DNA from: Macrosoma leucophasiata
Taxonomy: Eukaryota; Arthropoda; Insecta; Lepidoptera; Hedylidae
DNA: 64,000 bases
NCBI GenBank assembly: GCA_036365455.1
Contig: JAWQUS010000017.1
Coordinates: 6,944,001 to 7,008,000 of the forward strand
Direction: 5' to 3'
The position numbers and the translations under genes were made by a program. Below the pieces are notes generated by a model. That model ran no database searches, had not been told where the DNA came from, and was given only the letters and a program-made list of their open reading frames with translations. This document shows, piece by piece, positions 31,366 to 41,800 of this stretch. Position 1 is the first letter of the stretch; each line of letters begins with the position of its first letter.

Positions 31366-34183
31366 TATATACATATAATAAAACAGTAAAACCCGCGTGT
31401 CTGTACATTGTATGTATTTAGGAAAAACTAATTGGGGGCGATGTTAAAATAGTATTAGAACACTTTTCAATGATTTTTAATTTTATTGTCTGTCTGTTTG
31501 TCTGTTTGTCCTTTTGTCCAGGCTAATCTCCGAAGATACTGGACGGATTCGAATGAAACTTTTTGTGGTGTATAGATACTAAGCCTGGCCAACATTTAGG
31601 CTACTTTTTACTGCGGGAATATCCCTCCTTCCCACGGGAATATCTACATTTAATAAAATCGTAGGAAAGTCAAAACTGTACATTGAATATTTTTTTAAAG
31701 AATACTTGGGACGTGATCTACAATAGAAATCGAAGCCAAAAATATAGTTTTCAGATTTTTTGTCTGTTTGTCTCTATGTATGTCCGGGCTAAACTAAAAA
31801 AGTACCTACTAAATGGCGCCTGTTAGTAATATTCATGCAAAATTTGAAGAAAAATTTGCTAATTAATACTAACAGGTCCGGTCAACACATAAGCTACATA
31901 TTATCACGCTGTCTCCTACGGGGGAAGAGCTGTAAATCTTTAAAAACGTAGGAAAGTCTAAACTGTACATTGATTTTTTGTTTTAAAGAATATTTGGGGT
32001 GTGATTTACTATCGATATCGAAGCCAAATATAGTGTTTGTTTTGTCTGTTGTTGTTTGTCTTTATGTGTATGTGCGAACTAAACTCAAAAAGTAATGGAT
32101 CTTAATGGATTTACTTCTAATTTTGCATGAATATCCGCGAATTTTCAAGGACACCTCATTGGGTAAGGTTTATAGGTACCGTGCATCCAAATAATGGCGA
32201 AAGCTATTGACTTCACACGGTCCGAGGCCCAACGTATTTCACTTTTCTGAGGATATTTGATGGCGTGGAGTATCCCACTTAGCGCGCAGCCTGCGTAGCA
32301 CGTCACCTTCTCGACGGTTACCAAAACTGGGATTACACCCTCGCGGAGGCAAGCGTCAGTGACGGAGAAATATCGCCATCATCTGTCTGAAGATTTTCTA
32401 CTAGCTTTGAGACACGTGCTACTAGAGACGAAGTCGAAGTAACTAATGAACCCATGCTGAACACCTGTAGTAGTTCATTTCAAGATGTGGTAATTTCCAC
32501 CACCGATTGAACTGTCGAATATGGGTTACCAGCTCCCCAAATCATCACCGCATCAAGACCGTAGAAATTGGGAGTATATCGCTGAGACAAATTACGACCC
32601 GGGCGAAATGACCATGTCGCTTTGTTCTCTTCAGAGCAAAAACATATTTATGATACCGTCCTCGAAAGCGTTGGGCAAAACCAGGGTAAAATGTTTTTCT
32701 CCTGGATTTTGGATGCTCCTGGTGGAACAGGAAAAACATTTGTTATCACTGGCATACTTGCAGAGGTCAGGAGGCAAGGCAAAATTTCTATTGCTGTAGC
32801 GTCGTGGGGAATTGCTGTCACACTGCTTCCGGATAGCAAGACAGTCATGTCATGTTTAAAATTCCCTTATATTTAGAGAGCGCCGAAATGACGTTTTTGG
32901 TATGTCATGTAACAGTGATAAGGGACACGTGCTCAAGGATTGCTTGATTGTATGGGGTGAGTGTACGATGCCCAATAGAAAGGCAGTTGAGGCCGTGGAC
33001 AGAACCCTGCAGGACATCCGCAGGAACGAACATTTGGGTGGGTGGTGTCACATTACTGTTCACTGACGATTTCCGGCAAACACTTCCCGTTTTGACGCGA
33101 AGATCGAGGGCTGACGAGATGAATGCTTTGTTGAAACAATCTTAACGAGTTCGTACTTACGCTGCGCTTGACCATTAATATGAGAGCTCGGCTCGACGAC
33201 AATGCACGTGCTCATGAATTTTCCGATGTCCTTCTAAGTCTTCGCGGAAGCACTCTACCAGAAGAGAGAGGTGGATAGGTGGTGTTTCCAGAACCCTCGA
33301 CAGAGATGTATCCAGGAGAAAAGAACTCATTCTCGGTGTCTACGGGGACATTAGTCGTATACCGCACCAGCAGAAAACGACGTTTTGGGTGTATAAGCGG
33401 GCCATTTAGACGCCCAAAAATGATCAGGCTGCGGCAATTATTAGGCAATGAAGTGGTCTATACCTCCATAAATACTGTCGTCGAGCAAGATGACGCCACA
33501 CATTATCCCATGGCATTTCTGAACTTCCTATCAGCAAGCGGACTTTCATCGCATACCATCAAGCTGAAGATAGGTGTCCCGATTATGCTTCTTCGGAACT
33601 TATCTCCTCCGAAGTTGTATAACGGGACCCGGCATTGGCGAGGCAGTATTTATACCACGCATTCCCCTCATACCGCATAACTACACATTCCAGTTCAAGC
33701 GCGTACAGTTGAATGTTTGCTTCGTGATGACCATCAATAAGTCCCAGTGTCAGACACTGAGGTCAGCGGGTGTTAACCTCAGGACAAGTTGCGTCTCACA
33801 CGGGCGACTGTACGTCGCTTGCTACCGCGGCATTACCAGTCCTGTCTCTTTTTACATTTTGGCTCCTGGCAGAATAACTACCAACGTAGTTTATAGGAAA
33901 GTGTTGTAAGGTTTGATACCTTTGTACATAATTTTACTCTTTTGTGTCCGGGAATATATTCCTGCATTATTTTGTCTATTTCCTTCAGTCACATCTAATG
34001 ACTGAACCAGAGAATATGTAATAATACAACTGAACTCAGCAGGATTCCCATATGACTCCCTTCACTTGCTTCGCTTGCAAATTTTAAAAGTTGTTTGCTG
34101 ATAATGCTAAAGCGACACTGGCATCTTAGGTATGTTTGGTGCTGTAGAGCCTTCACGCAGACGACGTTGCGGGCAGCTGCTAG
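31364..34183 (+). mobile_element. 2.8-kb Helitron with decayed helicase
   Basis: 5' TCTATATACATATAATAAAA and 3' GGGCAGCTGCTAG. The subterminal stem CGCAGAC/GTTGCG (34156-34172) ends 11 nt before CTAG. It is inserted between A and T at the centre of the palindromic element. Two ~290-bp direct repeats (about 31500-31790 and 31800-32090, sharing GTAGGAAAGTC and CTGTACATTGA) fill the 5' part. The only coding remnant is the helicase; no Rep/HUH nuclease domain is visible, so this is a non-autonomous derivative. Confidence 0.82.
32540..33909 (+). pseudogene. Helitron Pif1-like helicase remnant
   Basis: Reading frames are broken several times. In order: EQKHIYDTVLESV and DAPGGTGKTFVITGILAEVR (Walker A, about 32711-32741); VASWGIAVTLL; GGVTLLFTDDFRQTLPVLTR (Walker B-like, DD in place of the common GD); VVYTSINTVVEQDDATHYPM; LSSHTIKLKIGVPIMLLRNL and PPKLYNGTRH; VFIPRIPLIPHNYTFQFKRV; CFVMTINKSQCQTLRSAGVN; SHGRLYVACYR; and TTNVVYRKVL at the C-terminus. 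About 20 residues appear deleted after NGTR, and the frame changes near 32880, 33150 and 33650. These are SF1B helicase motifs of the Helitron RepHel protein, which unwinds DNA during rolling-circle transposition. The N-terminal Rep domain is absent. Confidence 0.85.
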
Positions 34184-34319
34184 TCTAAAATATGAAAGTA
34201 AATTATCTCAACAGAAATCCAGATGACGTGCAGGGCTGATCCTTGCCAGGCGATGGACGGAGTCATCCCTACAAACATTTCTAGGATTACAAGCGTTCTG
34301 ACACTCGAAGGGTTCACTA

Positions 34320-35590
34320 GCTCTTAAAACATATGTTTACAAGAGCTGCTTATTTTGTGTTAAAAAAAGATAAAGAGTTTGATCCACACAATATCCATTA
34401 CAAGAGTCGAGATTTTGCACAGAAATATAACAGTGACCACTAATCAAGCGAAAGCTGAAAGTAAAGACGTAAACTTCCAAAGGACAGCGGCGGAACGTGA
34501 GTGGCTTCCCTAATATCGGTCCGCATCTACTACGCTTGCTGCACCATTACCTATGAAGAACGTGATCAAGTAGAAAATATCAAACTACAACACTGTTTCT
34601 GGATGATTCTTTATCCAAACCAGCGGGCTCAGGTGGCAATGGACGATGCTGCTCGGTTTCGCGTAAATTGTCGATAGCTTTAGGCTGGAACTTAATGCGA
34701 AATGAATTTACGACTTCATTATTCGGGTTCTTGGAGAATAAGAATCTTGTTCGTTCGGTCGCTACAGATAGTTCTAGAATTAATGGAAGCTAAATATAGA
34801 CGAGTGGGAGGACATCGACATCTACCTATGTGTTTTTAAACCAAGTTTGTTGTTGTATCTATTCTGTTCTATTGGTTAATTATTGTATCGTTTTAATTTA
34901 TAGGTAGGTACCACTTGAGTATTAACTTAATCACTGTAAAGAACTAAAATGTACACTCAACTGGGATTACTTGCTAAATTAATAATATCACATATTCCTC
35001 CAAGTTTAAACGATAGGCGATCACGTGTCATGAAATCCACCCAATTTCTTAAACACATGTATAGAATCGTCTGTGATATATTAACTTACTAATTTCAAAT
35101 AATAGAGTAAAACATAGAGAAAAATTTCATTGATTCCTCATTTCCTTAATCTTAAGAAAAATCTTTAACAATGACGATAAGGAATCCACCATTTTTCTTT
35201 TTGGCGTCGCTATACTGCGGAAGTTTGAAAGTTGAAAAATTGGCATCGGCAATTGAAAGTCAGTTGGGGCTGGCCTTTGTCCGAAATCAAAGGAATTGAA
35301 TAAAACCGCACATTCTGGTATGGGTCACCGTAAACGTGTGCCAAAACGGTGGCTTAGAGAGAAAGATTAACTTTACTTTGTGTGCTAAACGTATGGAGAT
35401 TTATTATAGAACGTGGAATGTATGGCGGTTATAAAGTTACCTTTTTTGCATGAAACACGAACAATAATCATTTGATGTGAAATTTAGATTTGACGAGAAA
35501 ATGGAAGATATTCGAAAATTAACATTTTGTCGTATAAATTCTTTGAATATTATAGTTTATATGTATGTTATGAAAATAGTCGTGTTTTTT
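34320..35590. other. Unannotated stretch
   Basis: No recognised gene or repeat between the foldback element and the SINE-B cluster. Confidence 0.45.
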
Positions 35591-35593
35591 GTT

Positions 35594-36176
35594 ATTTTTT
35601 ATGACATGAATTGGCAAACAAGCATACAGTTCTCATTGATGGTAAGTCATACTGTAGCTTATCAACAACAACACGAAACCAGAGATTTTAATGCAGATGC
35701 GTTACCATTCCTGAGGCCTAAGATGTTATGTATCTGTGATAGTTATTACTGGCTATACATTAGGTACCATCTAACCTGAACACGATAGTGCTGAACACTA
35801 TAATTTAGCAGCAAGTAGATTTTTTTTTACCGTAATGACAGTGGCAAACAAGCATGCAGTTCACATTGATGTTAAGTGATGACTGCAGCCTATAGACACC
35901 CACACAAAGACCAAGGTCAACGTGCAGATGCGTTACCACTCCTGAGGCATAAGGTGTTACACCTCTGTGCCGAGAATTACAGGGCCGTACATTACCACCT
36001 GACCGGAACACAATAGTGCTGAACACTACCATTTAGTGGCAAGTATATTAGGTAATGCGGTGGTGCCTACGCCCGCGAGCAACGTCACTGGAGCTCTACC
36101 ACCAGTAAAAGTAGATTTGGTATTACGGTGGTGACTACGCCCGCGAACTCTAGCAGTGAAGCTCACAGCAACAGTA
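35594..36176 (-). mobile_element. SINE-B, older copy, interrupted by another SINE-B
   Basis: Its 3' part lies at 35594-35822 (GGCAAACAAGCATACAG, GAACACGATAGTGCTGAACA, ATTTAGCAGCAAGTAGATT) and its 5' part at 36119-36176 (GGTATTACGGTGGTGACTAC, GCGAACTCTAGCAGTG). The duplicated AAGTAGATTT at 35813-35822 and 36109-36118 proves the interruption. Its 5' edge is then the Jockey insertion site. Confidence 0.85.
35823..36108 (-). mobile_element. SINE-B inserted within SINE-B, 10-bp TSD
   Basis: Full copy from poly-T to CTACCACCAGTA, flanked by AAGTAGATTT on both sides. Less diverged than its host copy, as nesting requires. Confidence 0.9.
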
Positions 36177-36619
36177 GAGAGATTCGCGCGCTGTCGCTGA
36201 GAACGGACGTCTCACGGCCGTTCCGCCGAAGGAATCAGCACTCTCGTGCGAACTGGTGCATTCCTGTATAATCCGTATCCGGTACTACATAGAGTTTAAA
36301 ATAATTTACGCTGCGTAGTGAAGGTGATAACTGTGCGTGTTCGCATTACCTCCCCGTTCCCCCGCGTCGAGCCCCTCCCTCCCCTCCCCGGTGCGGCGCA
36401 AGCCCCGGGGCGCGATTGTGTGCGAGTGTACCGCGGTGAACAAAAGACAGGACTCACAAGCGATATAGACGCCAGTTCTCAGTGTACGGTAGCTTTCGGG
36501 TCACAGTCTAGTCTGATCGTAAGTAATTACGACAACTAGCACACCGGCTCGGGGGCTTGGACCCATTAGTGTTTGCGTTTGCCAACAATGTTCACACCAA
36601 ACAATCAATAACGTGAGTC
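36177..36619 (+). promoter_or_regulatory. Jockey element 5' UTR / presumed internal promoter
   Basis: Starts GAGAGATTCGCGCGCTGTCG directly after the target duplication. Jockey-clade elements are transcribed from an internal Pol II promoter in this position. GC-rich (CTCCCTCCCCTCCCCGG at 36376-36392). ORF1 begins at the ATG of AACGTGAGTCATGAGC. Confidence 0.55.
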
Positions 36620-38881
36620 ATGAGCGACCCCAAGAATCAACGGGCGTTTGGACCGGGGCGGCGACCTAGGGATCCCGCCCACCAAATTGTCACCCGTGAC
36701 ATTATGACTGGTCAGGAGGTCACACCCGTGAGCGAGGACCTACGACCACTACCACCACCTCCGCCTGCAGTTGAGCAAGCTCTTGCTGGCCCTTCCACCC
36801 TTCTATCCGAACTGCAGAAAGCAGGTCGTGCCTCATCGGCGCCGGTCCATCCCGTGGTGGCCGCAACTTCGATTGCTGCTGACGGCGATAGCGCCAAGCG
36901 ACGTCGCAGTGAGGCTGACTCCTCCGATGCCAATAGTTCGGCGGTCCAAGAGGACAAGCGCCTAAGACGCCGAACCCCTACTACATCATCTTCGTCAGGA
37001 AGTTATTCTACTTCGGTTGAACAGGCCGCAGAGGATGACGAGAGCCAACATACCCGCCCCTCCGAAGCATCGCCTACCCAGAGCCCCTCGACATCATACG
37101 CGGGACTGGAGTCCCCGCGCAGATCAACAGTTGACACGGAGATGCGCCCCGCCGAGGAAGGCGGGACGCCCCCAGCAACGTCCACGCCGGAGCCGCGCGC
37201 AACCACGCCGCCGGCGTCATCCTACGCCGCGATGGCCGCGGCGCCTCCCAGCCCACGGCCACGCCAGGAACCAGCGATGACAGAGCCAAACACTGCCTCA
37301 ATAAGGTCTGCCTACCCACCAATCATCGCCGAAAAGTTGCCCAACTGGCCACGTCACCTGGCTGAAATCGCGAAGAAATTGGGGTTCCCGCCCCACGCCA
37401 AAACCTTTGGCAAGGGGGTGCGATTCTTACCGGCCACAGCAGACGAATACCGCCTCATTCAATCATACCTAAAAAAAGAATCAGACCAAGACAGAGCAAT
37501 AGAATGGTTTTGCTATTCCGTAGAGGCGGATTTGCCAACTAAAGTCTGCTTGCGCGGACTGCCTATAGACACTCCGACGAGCGAGATCATCGAAGCCCTG
37601 AAGGCCAAGGGGTTCGATGCCCAGTCGGCGCGCTCCCTGGAAGGCCGCCAGGACCGCCCCTGCCAATCCTTTTTCGTGCAGCTTGGTCACCTTAACCAAG
37701 AGGAGCTGACCAGGCTATACAACATAAATACGCTTCTGTACATGAGGGGCGTTACGATACGTGCCTGGCGGGGCCGCATAGGGCCATCGCAGTGCCATCG
37801 CTGCCAGGCGCTCGGACACGCGTCCTCAAATTGCCATCGCCCAGTAAAATGCGTCCGATGCGCCGGCGACCACCCCGTGGCGGAGTGCGTGGTCCCACGG
37901 GACCAACCGCGCTGCGCCAACTGTGACGGGCCGCATGCGTCAAGTGACCGGAGGTGCCCGGTATTCGTGAGGGTGGCAAGAAAGCGCGGCGACCGCATCC
38001 CCCCACCCCTGCCCAGCGCCCCAATTCCGGTACCCACTCAGCCCCAGGCGCGAGTCGTGCCGGCGCCCGTACAGGTCCAGGCGCGAGCTGTGCCAGGGCC
38101 CATACAGGCCCCGACGCGAGTCGTGCCGGGGCCCATGCAGTCCCAGGCGCGAGCTGTGCCAGGGCCCATACAGCCCCCGGCGCAAGTCGTGCTAGGGCCT
38201 ACCTACCAACCCCAGGCGCAAATCGTGCCGGGGCCACCAACACTACTACAAAACATGCCAGCTCCTGGCGTCGCGACGCCTCATACACAAGCGACGCCGT
38301 CACTCAGCGCACCAAGACGCGGCAAGCGGAGATCGCGGGCTGCCCGTCGCAGACGGCAGCGCGCGACGACTGAGGCTCCGCCGCTCGCTGAGCTCACGGT
38401 GCCTACTCCCCCCGCGGGGGTGCCGGAATCACTGCTCACCGTAACCCCCGCCGTCGCCCTACAACTAGTGCAACCAATGAGCGCGGCCGGCCCGATGACG
38501 CGTGACACGCACCTGAAAGGTAGCGAGTGCATCAAGCCGCCGCCGCCACCAGTCGCTGCCCGGCCTCCGAGCGTGTGGACGTCTCGCGCGCTCGACGCAG
38601 ATGCCGCACCGTATGCACCATCGCCACACACGAACACACTCACGACCACGCAGATACTCCATACCCAACAAAGCGATCAGAGGCCGACAACCGGATCCGT
38701 GCCCGCGCCCCGGCCGACGACCACCGGCCCTGATTTTCAGAGGGAGCCGTCAGTGTCCCAGCTACTAGGGATATTTATCAGTACACTGACAGGGATACTG
38801 ACGGCATACAATGCGGGCCAGGACATAGTCCCTGCCCTATTACGGGGCCTGGCAGATCTGACACACTTACAAACACTGTAA
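36620..38881 (+). CDS. Jockey-clade LINE ORF1 (Gag-like nucleic-acid-binding protein)
   Basis: 753 residues. The N-terminal ~230 are low-complexity, rich in P, S, A and T, with basic patches. A conserved globular part starts around IIAEKLPNWPRHLAEIAKKL. Residues 305-375 (LPTKVCLRGLPIDTPTSEII...) match the PRE_C2HC domain of mobile-element Gag proteins. Three zinc knuckles follow at 392-446: CX2CX4HX4C, CX2CX3HX4C and CX2CX3HX6C, the standard Jockey/R1 trio that binds element RNA in the ribonucleoprotein. Residues 474-539 are six ~11-residue repeats (QARAVPGPIQ-like) encoded by a 33-bp minisatellite. A basic RRGKRRSRAARRRRQ stretch follows. The C-terminal tail includes ISTLTGILTAYNAG. The frame is intact with one stop, TAA, at 38879-38881. 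The start is the first ATG with a long open frame. Confidence 0.9.
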   Translation: MSDPKNQRAFGPGRRPRDPAHQIVTRDIMTGQEVTPVSEDLRPLPPPPPAVEQALAGPSTLLSELQKAGRASSAPVHPVVAATSIAADGDSAKRRRSEADSSDANSSAVQEDKRLRRRTPTTSSSSGSYSTSVEQAAEDDESQHTRPSEASPTQSPSTSYAGLESPRRSTVDTEMRPAEEGGTPPATSTPEPRATTPPASSYAAMAAAPPSPRPRQEPAMTEPNTASIRSAYPPIIAEKLPNWPRHLAEIAKKLGFPPHAKTFGKGVRFLPATADEYRLIQSYLKKESDQDRAIEWFCYSVEADLPTKVCLRGLPIDTPTSEIIEALKAKGFDAQSARSLEGRQDRPCQSFFVQLGHLNQEELTRLYNINTLLYMRGVTIRAWRGRIGPSQCHRCQALGHASSNCHRPVKCVRCAGDHPVAECVVPRDQPRCANCDGPHASSDRRCPVFVRVARKRGDRIPPPLPSAPIPVPTQPQARVVPAPVQVQARAVPGPIQAPTRVVPGPMQSQARAVPGPIQPPAQVVLGPTYQPQAQIVPGPPTLLQNMPAPGVATPHTQATPSLSAPRRGKRRSRAARRRRQRATTEAPPLAELTVPTPPAGVPESLLTVTPAVALQLVQPMSAAGPMTRDTHLKGSECIKPPPPPVAARPPSVWTSRALDADAAPYAPSPHTNTLTTTQILHTQQSDQRPTTGSVPAPRPTTTGPDFQREPSVSQLLGIFISTLTGILTAYNAGQDIVPALLRGLADLTHLQTL
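38039..38236 (+). repeat. 33-bp minisatellite within ORF1, six units
   Basis: Units built on CAGGCGCGAGCTGTGCCAGG and GCCCATACAG alternate between GTCGTGCCGGGGCC and GCTGTGCCAGGGCC versions. All keep length 33, so the reading frame is preserved. Confidence 0.9.
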
Positions 38882-38883
38882 GA

Positions 38884-41800
38884 GAGAACACACCAAACAC
38901 AAACAACAACACAAACGCCCCAACCTCACAGCACATACCTACACAATCACATAGACACCTCCTGCGGTTACTGTACTGGAACCCGGGAGGTATCAGGGGT
39001 CACATCCGGGAACTCAGGGATCTCGCCCAGTCGCAGGACATTCATGTAGTCCTCCTGGGTGAGACCAAACTCCGTTGCGGAGATGAGCTCCGTGTGCCCA
39101 ACTACTTCGTGTACCGTCACGACGAGGTTTCGCCCCGGGGGTTGGCATATAGAGGTACTGCCGCCCTCGTGCGTCGTGACGTCGTGCACGATGAGTTGGG
39201 GGTACTGCCGTTCGCGTCGGTGCGCTCCAAAGGAGTGTGCGTTAACGCGGACGGCACGGAGCTCAACATATTCGCCGCTTATCGACCCCCAGGTGGGAAT
39301 GTCGATGTCCGAGACGTCCATGCTCTCCTCGGGGATAAGCCGACCATAGTGGCTGGGGACTTGAACGCCAAACACCCCTCTTGGGGGTCAAGAGTGATTT
39401 CCCCGCCGGGCCGACGGATCTTCGAGGACAGCCAGGCGGGTGGGTACAGTGTGTTAGGGCCCGAAGCGCCCTCGCATGTACCTACCAACCCGAACCATCA
39501 TCCGGACGTGTTGGACATCGTCATACACAAACACTTGCCATGGCCGGTCCACGTGGAGGTGCTGTACGACCTCGACGCACAGCACCTTCCACTGCTAGTC
39601 ACCCTGGCACTGACAAACAGCTTTACCATTGCGCGCCCGCCGCGACGGCGCACCGACTGGCACGCTTTCGCGCGGATTATGGGTGAGGCTGAACCGCTGG
39701 GCGCCCTGCGATCGCCGGAGGAGGTGGAGGCGGCCTCCAGCCGCCTCGCCTCAGTCATCAAGGCCGCCAAGGAGGCGGCTACCACAACCCTTCCGCTGAA
39801 GACATACCGCAGGGGCGCCCTGCCCGCCTCACTCGAGTCCATGCGCCGGAGGAAGCGTGCGCTGCGCCAGTTGTGGGCGCGCACCCGCTGCCCGTCGGTG
39901 AAGTGTGACCTGAACCGCCTGATTGAGCGCCTGGGCGCTGCCGTGAGCGCGTACCGCGGGTCGACGTGGGAAACCACGATCGACCGAGCGGGAGAGAGAG
40001 ACACGAATCTCTACGCGCTCACGAGAGCGCTCACGCGCGAAGCTGCTCCTATCTATCCGTTGCTAGATAGCAGCGGAAGAAGGTGCTACAGGCCTCAGGA
40101 TCGTGCCGAAATAATGGCCAAACACCTGGAAGGGGTGTTCACCCCCAACCCCGCCAGAGGCGCTGTCGTCGAGCACCATGATGATTGTGAGCGCCGAGTG
40201 AGGGAACTCCTATCGGCCCCCACTGCGCCGCTCCAGGGAGAAGATTTTATCTCCCCGTCTGAGCTCCGCAAAGCAGTTCTCCGACTTCCTAGTCGGAAAG
40301 CCGCCGGGCCTGACGGAGTCCCCATCGAGGCGCTCCGACATCTACCGTGGAGGAGTTTAGTGTCATTAACCAAACTCTTCAACGGAGTACTCCGGACTGC
40401 CCATTTTCCCACTGATTGGAAGTTGGGTAAGGTCATTGTCCTTCCGAAACCGGGCAAGGACCGTCGACTCCCGTCCAGCTATCGCCCTATTACGCTATTG
40501 TCGCACCTGGGTAAGTTATTTGAGCGTCTCCTGCTGCGGAGACTGAGACCACTCCTCCCGAGTAGAGAGGAGCAATTTGGCTTCCGCGCGGGACACTCAA
40601 CGACATTGCAGCTGACCCGGGTGCTGCATCACCTAGCCGATGAGGCCAACAGGGGCCGCTACGCGGTCGGAGTTTTTCTAGACATAGAAAAAGCTTTTGA
40701 CCGCGTGTGGCATGTTGGCCTCCTCGACAAAATAGCCGCCAAGCTACCAGTTGGCATTTATAGGGTGGTAGCTGACTTTCTTCAAGATCGGCGGTTCTAC
40801 GTCACGGTGGAGGGCTGCGACTCGGCCCAGCATCCAATCCGTGCCGGAGTACCACAAGGCAGCTGTCTATCGCCGTGCCTTTACGCGGCGTACACAGACG
40901 ACGTTCCCACCCTGCGCGACCATCTGCGAGAGGGAGAGAGGGACGTCATGCTGTCCTTGTTTGCCGACGACAGTGCCTATATTGCGACATCTGCTCGGTT
41001 GCATATAGCAATTGCTAAAATGCAACACCTGCTGGACCTGCTGCCGGAGTGGCTGGACAAATGGCGGATGGCCGTCAACGTTGATAAGACGGCCGCTATC
41101 GTAACACGAGTCCGCCGCTGTCCATTGCCGCTCCGACTGCGAGGTCAGGACATAGCCTGGCAGTCTACGGTAAAATACCTGGGATGTAGCATCGACCGCG
41201 CGCTCCGCATGGTGCCCACTGTGAATCACGTGGTGCAACAGGCGGCAGCTGCGCGCTCGATGCTGCGTCCGGTATTGCAATCGAGACTGCCACTCCGGAC
41301 CAAAATCCGGTTATACAAAACCTATGTCCGCTCGAGGCTGACGTACGCCGCACCTGCATGGTTTGCTCTATGCTCTGCGACGCAGCGACGTCGGCTTCAG
41401 GTACAGCAGAATGTGTCTCTCCGGCTAATCACAGGCGCGGGGAGGTACGTGCGCAACGATGTCATCGCCCGGGACCTAGGGGTTGAGTCCGTGGAGGATT
41501 TCGTGGTCCGTCTAGCGCGTCGAATGTTCGACCGCGCAGACAACGGACCCCACGAGCATCTCCGCGGATTCGCCCCTCTCCATAGCCGTCCGCCCGAGGG
41601 TCGTCCGTTGCCGCGCGAGATCCTTCCCCCTGCATCACCGGGAGCACGTCGAGCCGATGTCGCCCACCCCATTCCCCCTGTGGCCCCGGTCCCCCGGATC
41701 ACAGTGAGAGCCGCAGAGACATACACACATATAGACACATTGGATACACACAACCAACCTGTCGGGCCCCACCCACCAGATCTGTACTGGGCGGGTTCGA

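Larger units (their letters stand above)
30921..34316. mobile_element. Palindromic (foldback) element, split by a Helitron
   Basis: 30921-31069 and the complement of 34184-34316 match closely: TGAACCCTYCGAGT at the outer end, then CTAGAAATGTTTGTAGGGAT, GCAAGGATCA, CACGTCATCTGGATTTCTG and CATATTTTAGA at the inner end. The left arm has about 15 extra bases. Joining the arms would give a continuous ~280-bp palindrome centred on TTTTAGA|TCTAAAA. No outer target duplication was found. Confidence 0.8.

Noticed and set aside
32948..33145. Independent ATPase or defence-type helicase gene
   Set aside because: All pieces line up in order as one Helitron helicase with frameshifts, inside Helitron termini.
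30921..34316. A large autonomous transposon with 135-bp TIRs carrying a helicase
   Set aside because: The Helitron has its own complete termini exactly at the palindrome centre, so the arms belong to an older, separate element.
37003..38671. Minus-strand and alternate-frame open frames over the Jockey ORFs
   Set aside because: Shadows of a GC-rich real coding region.
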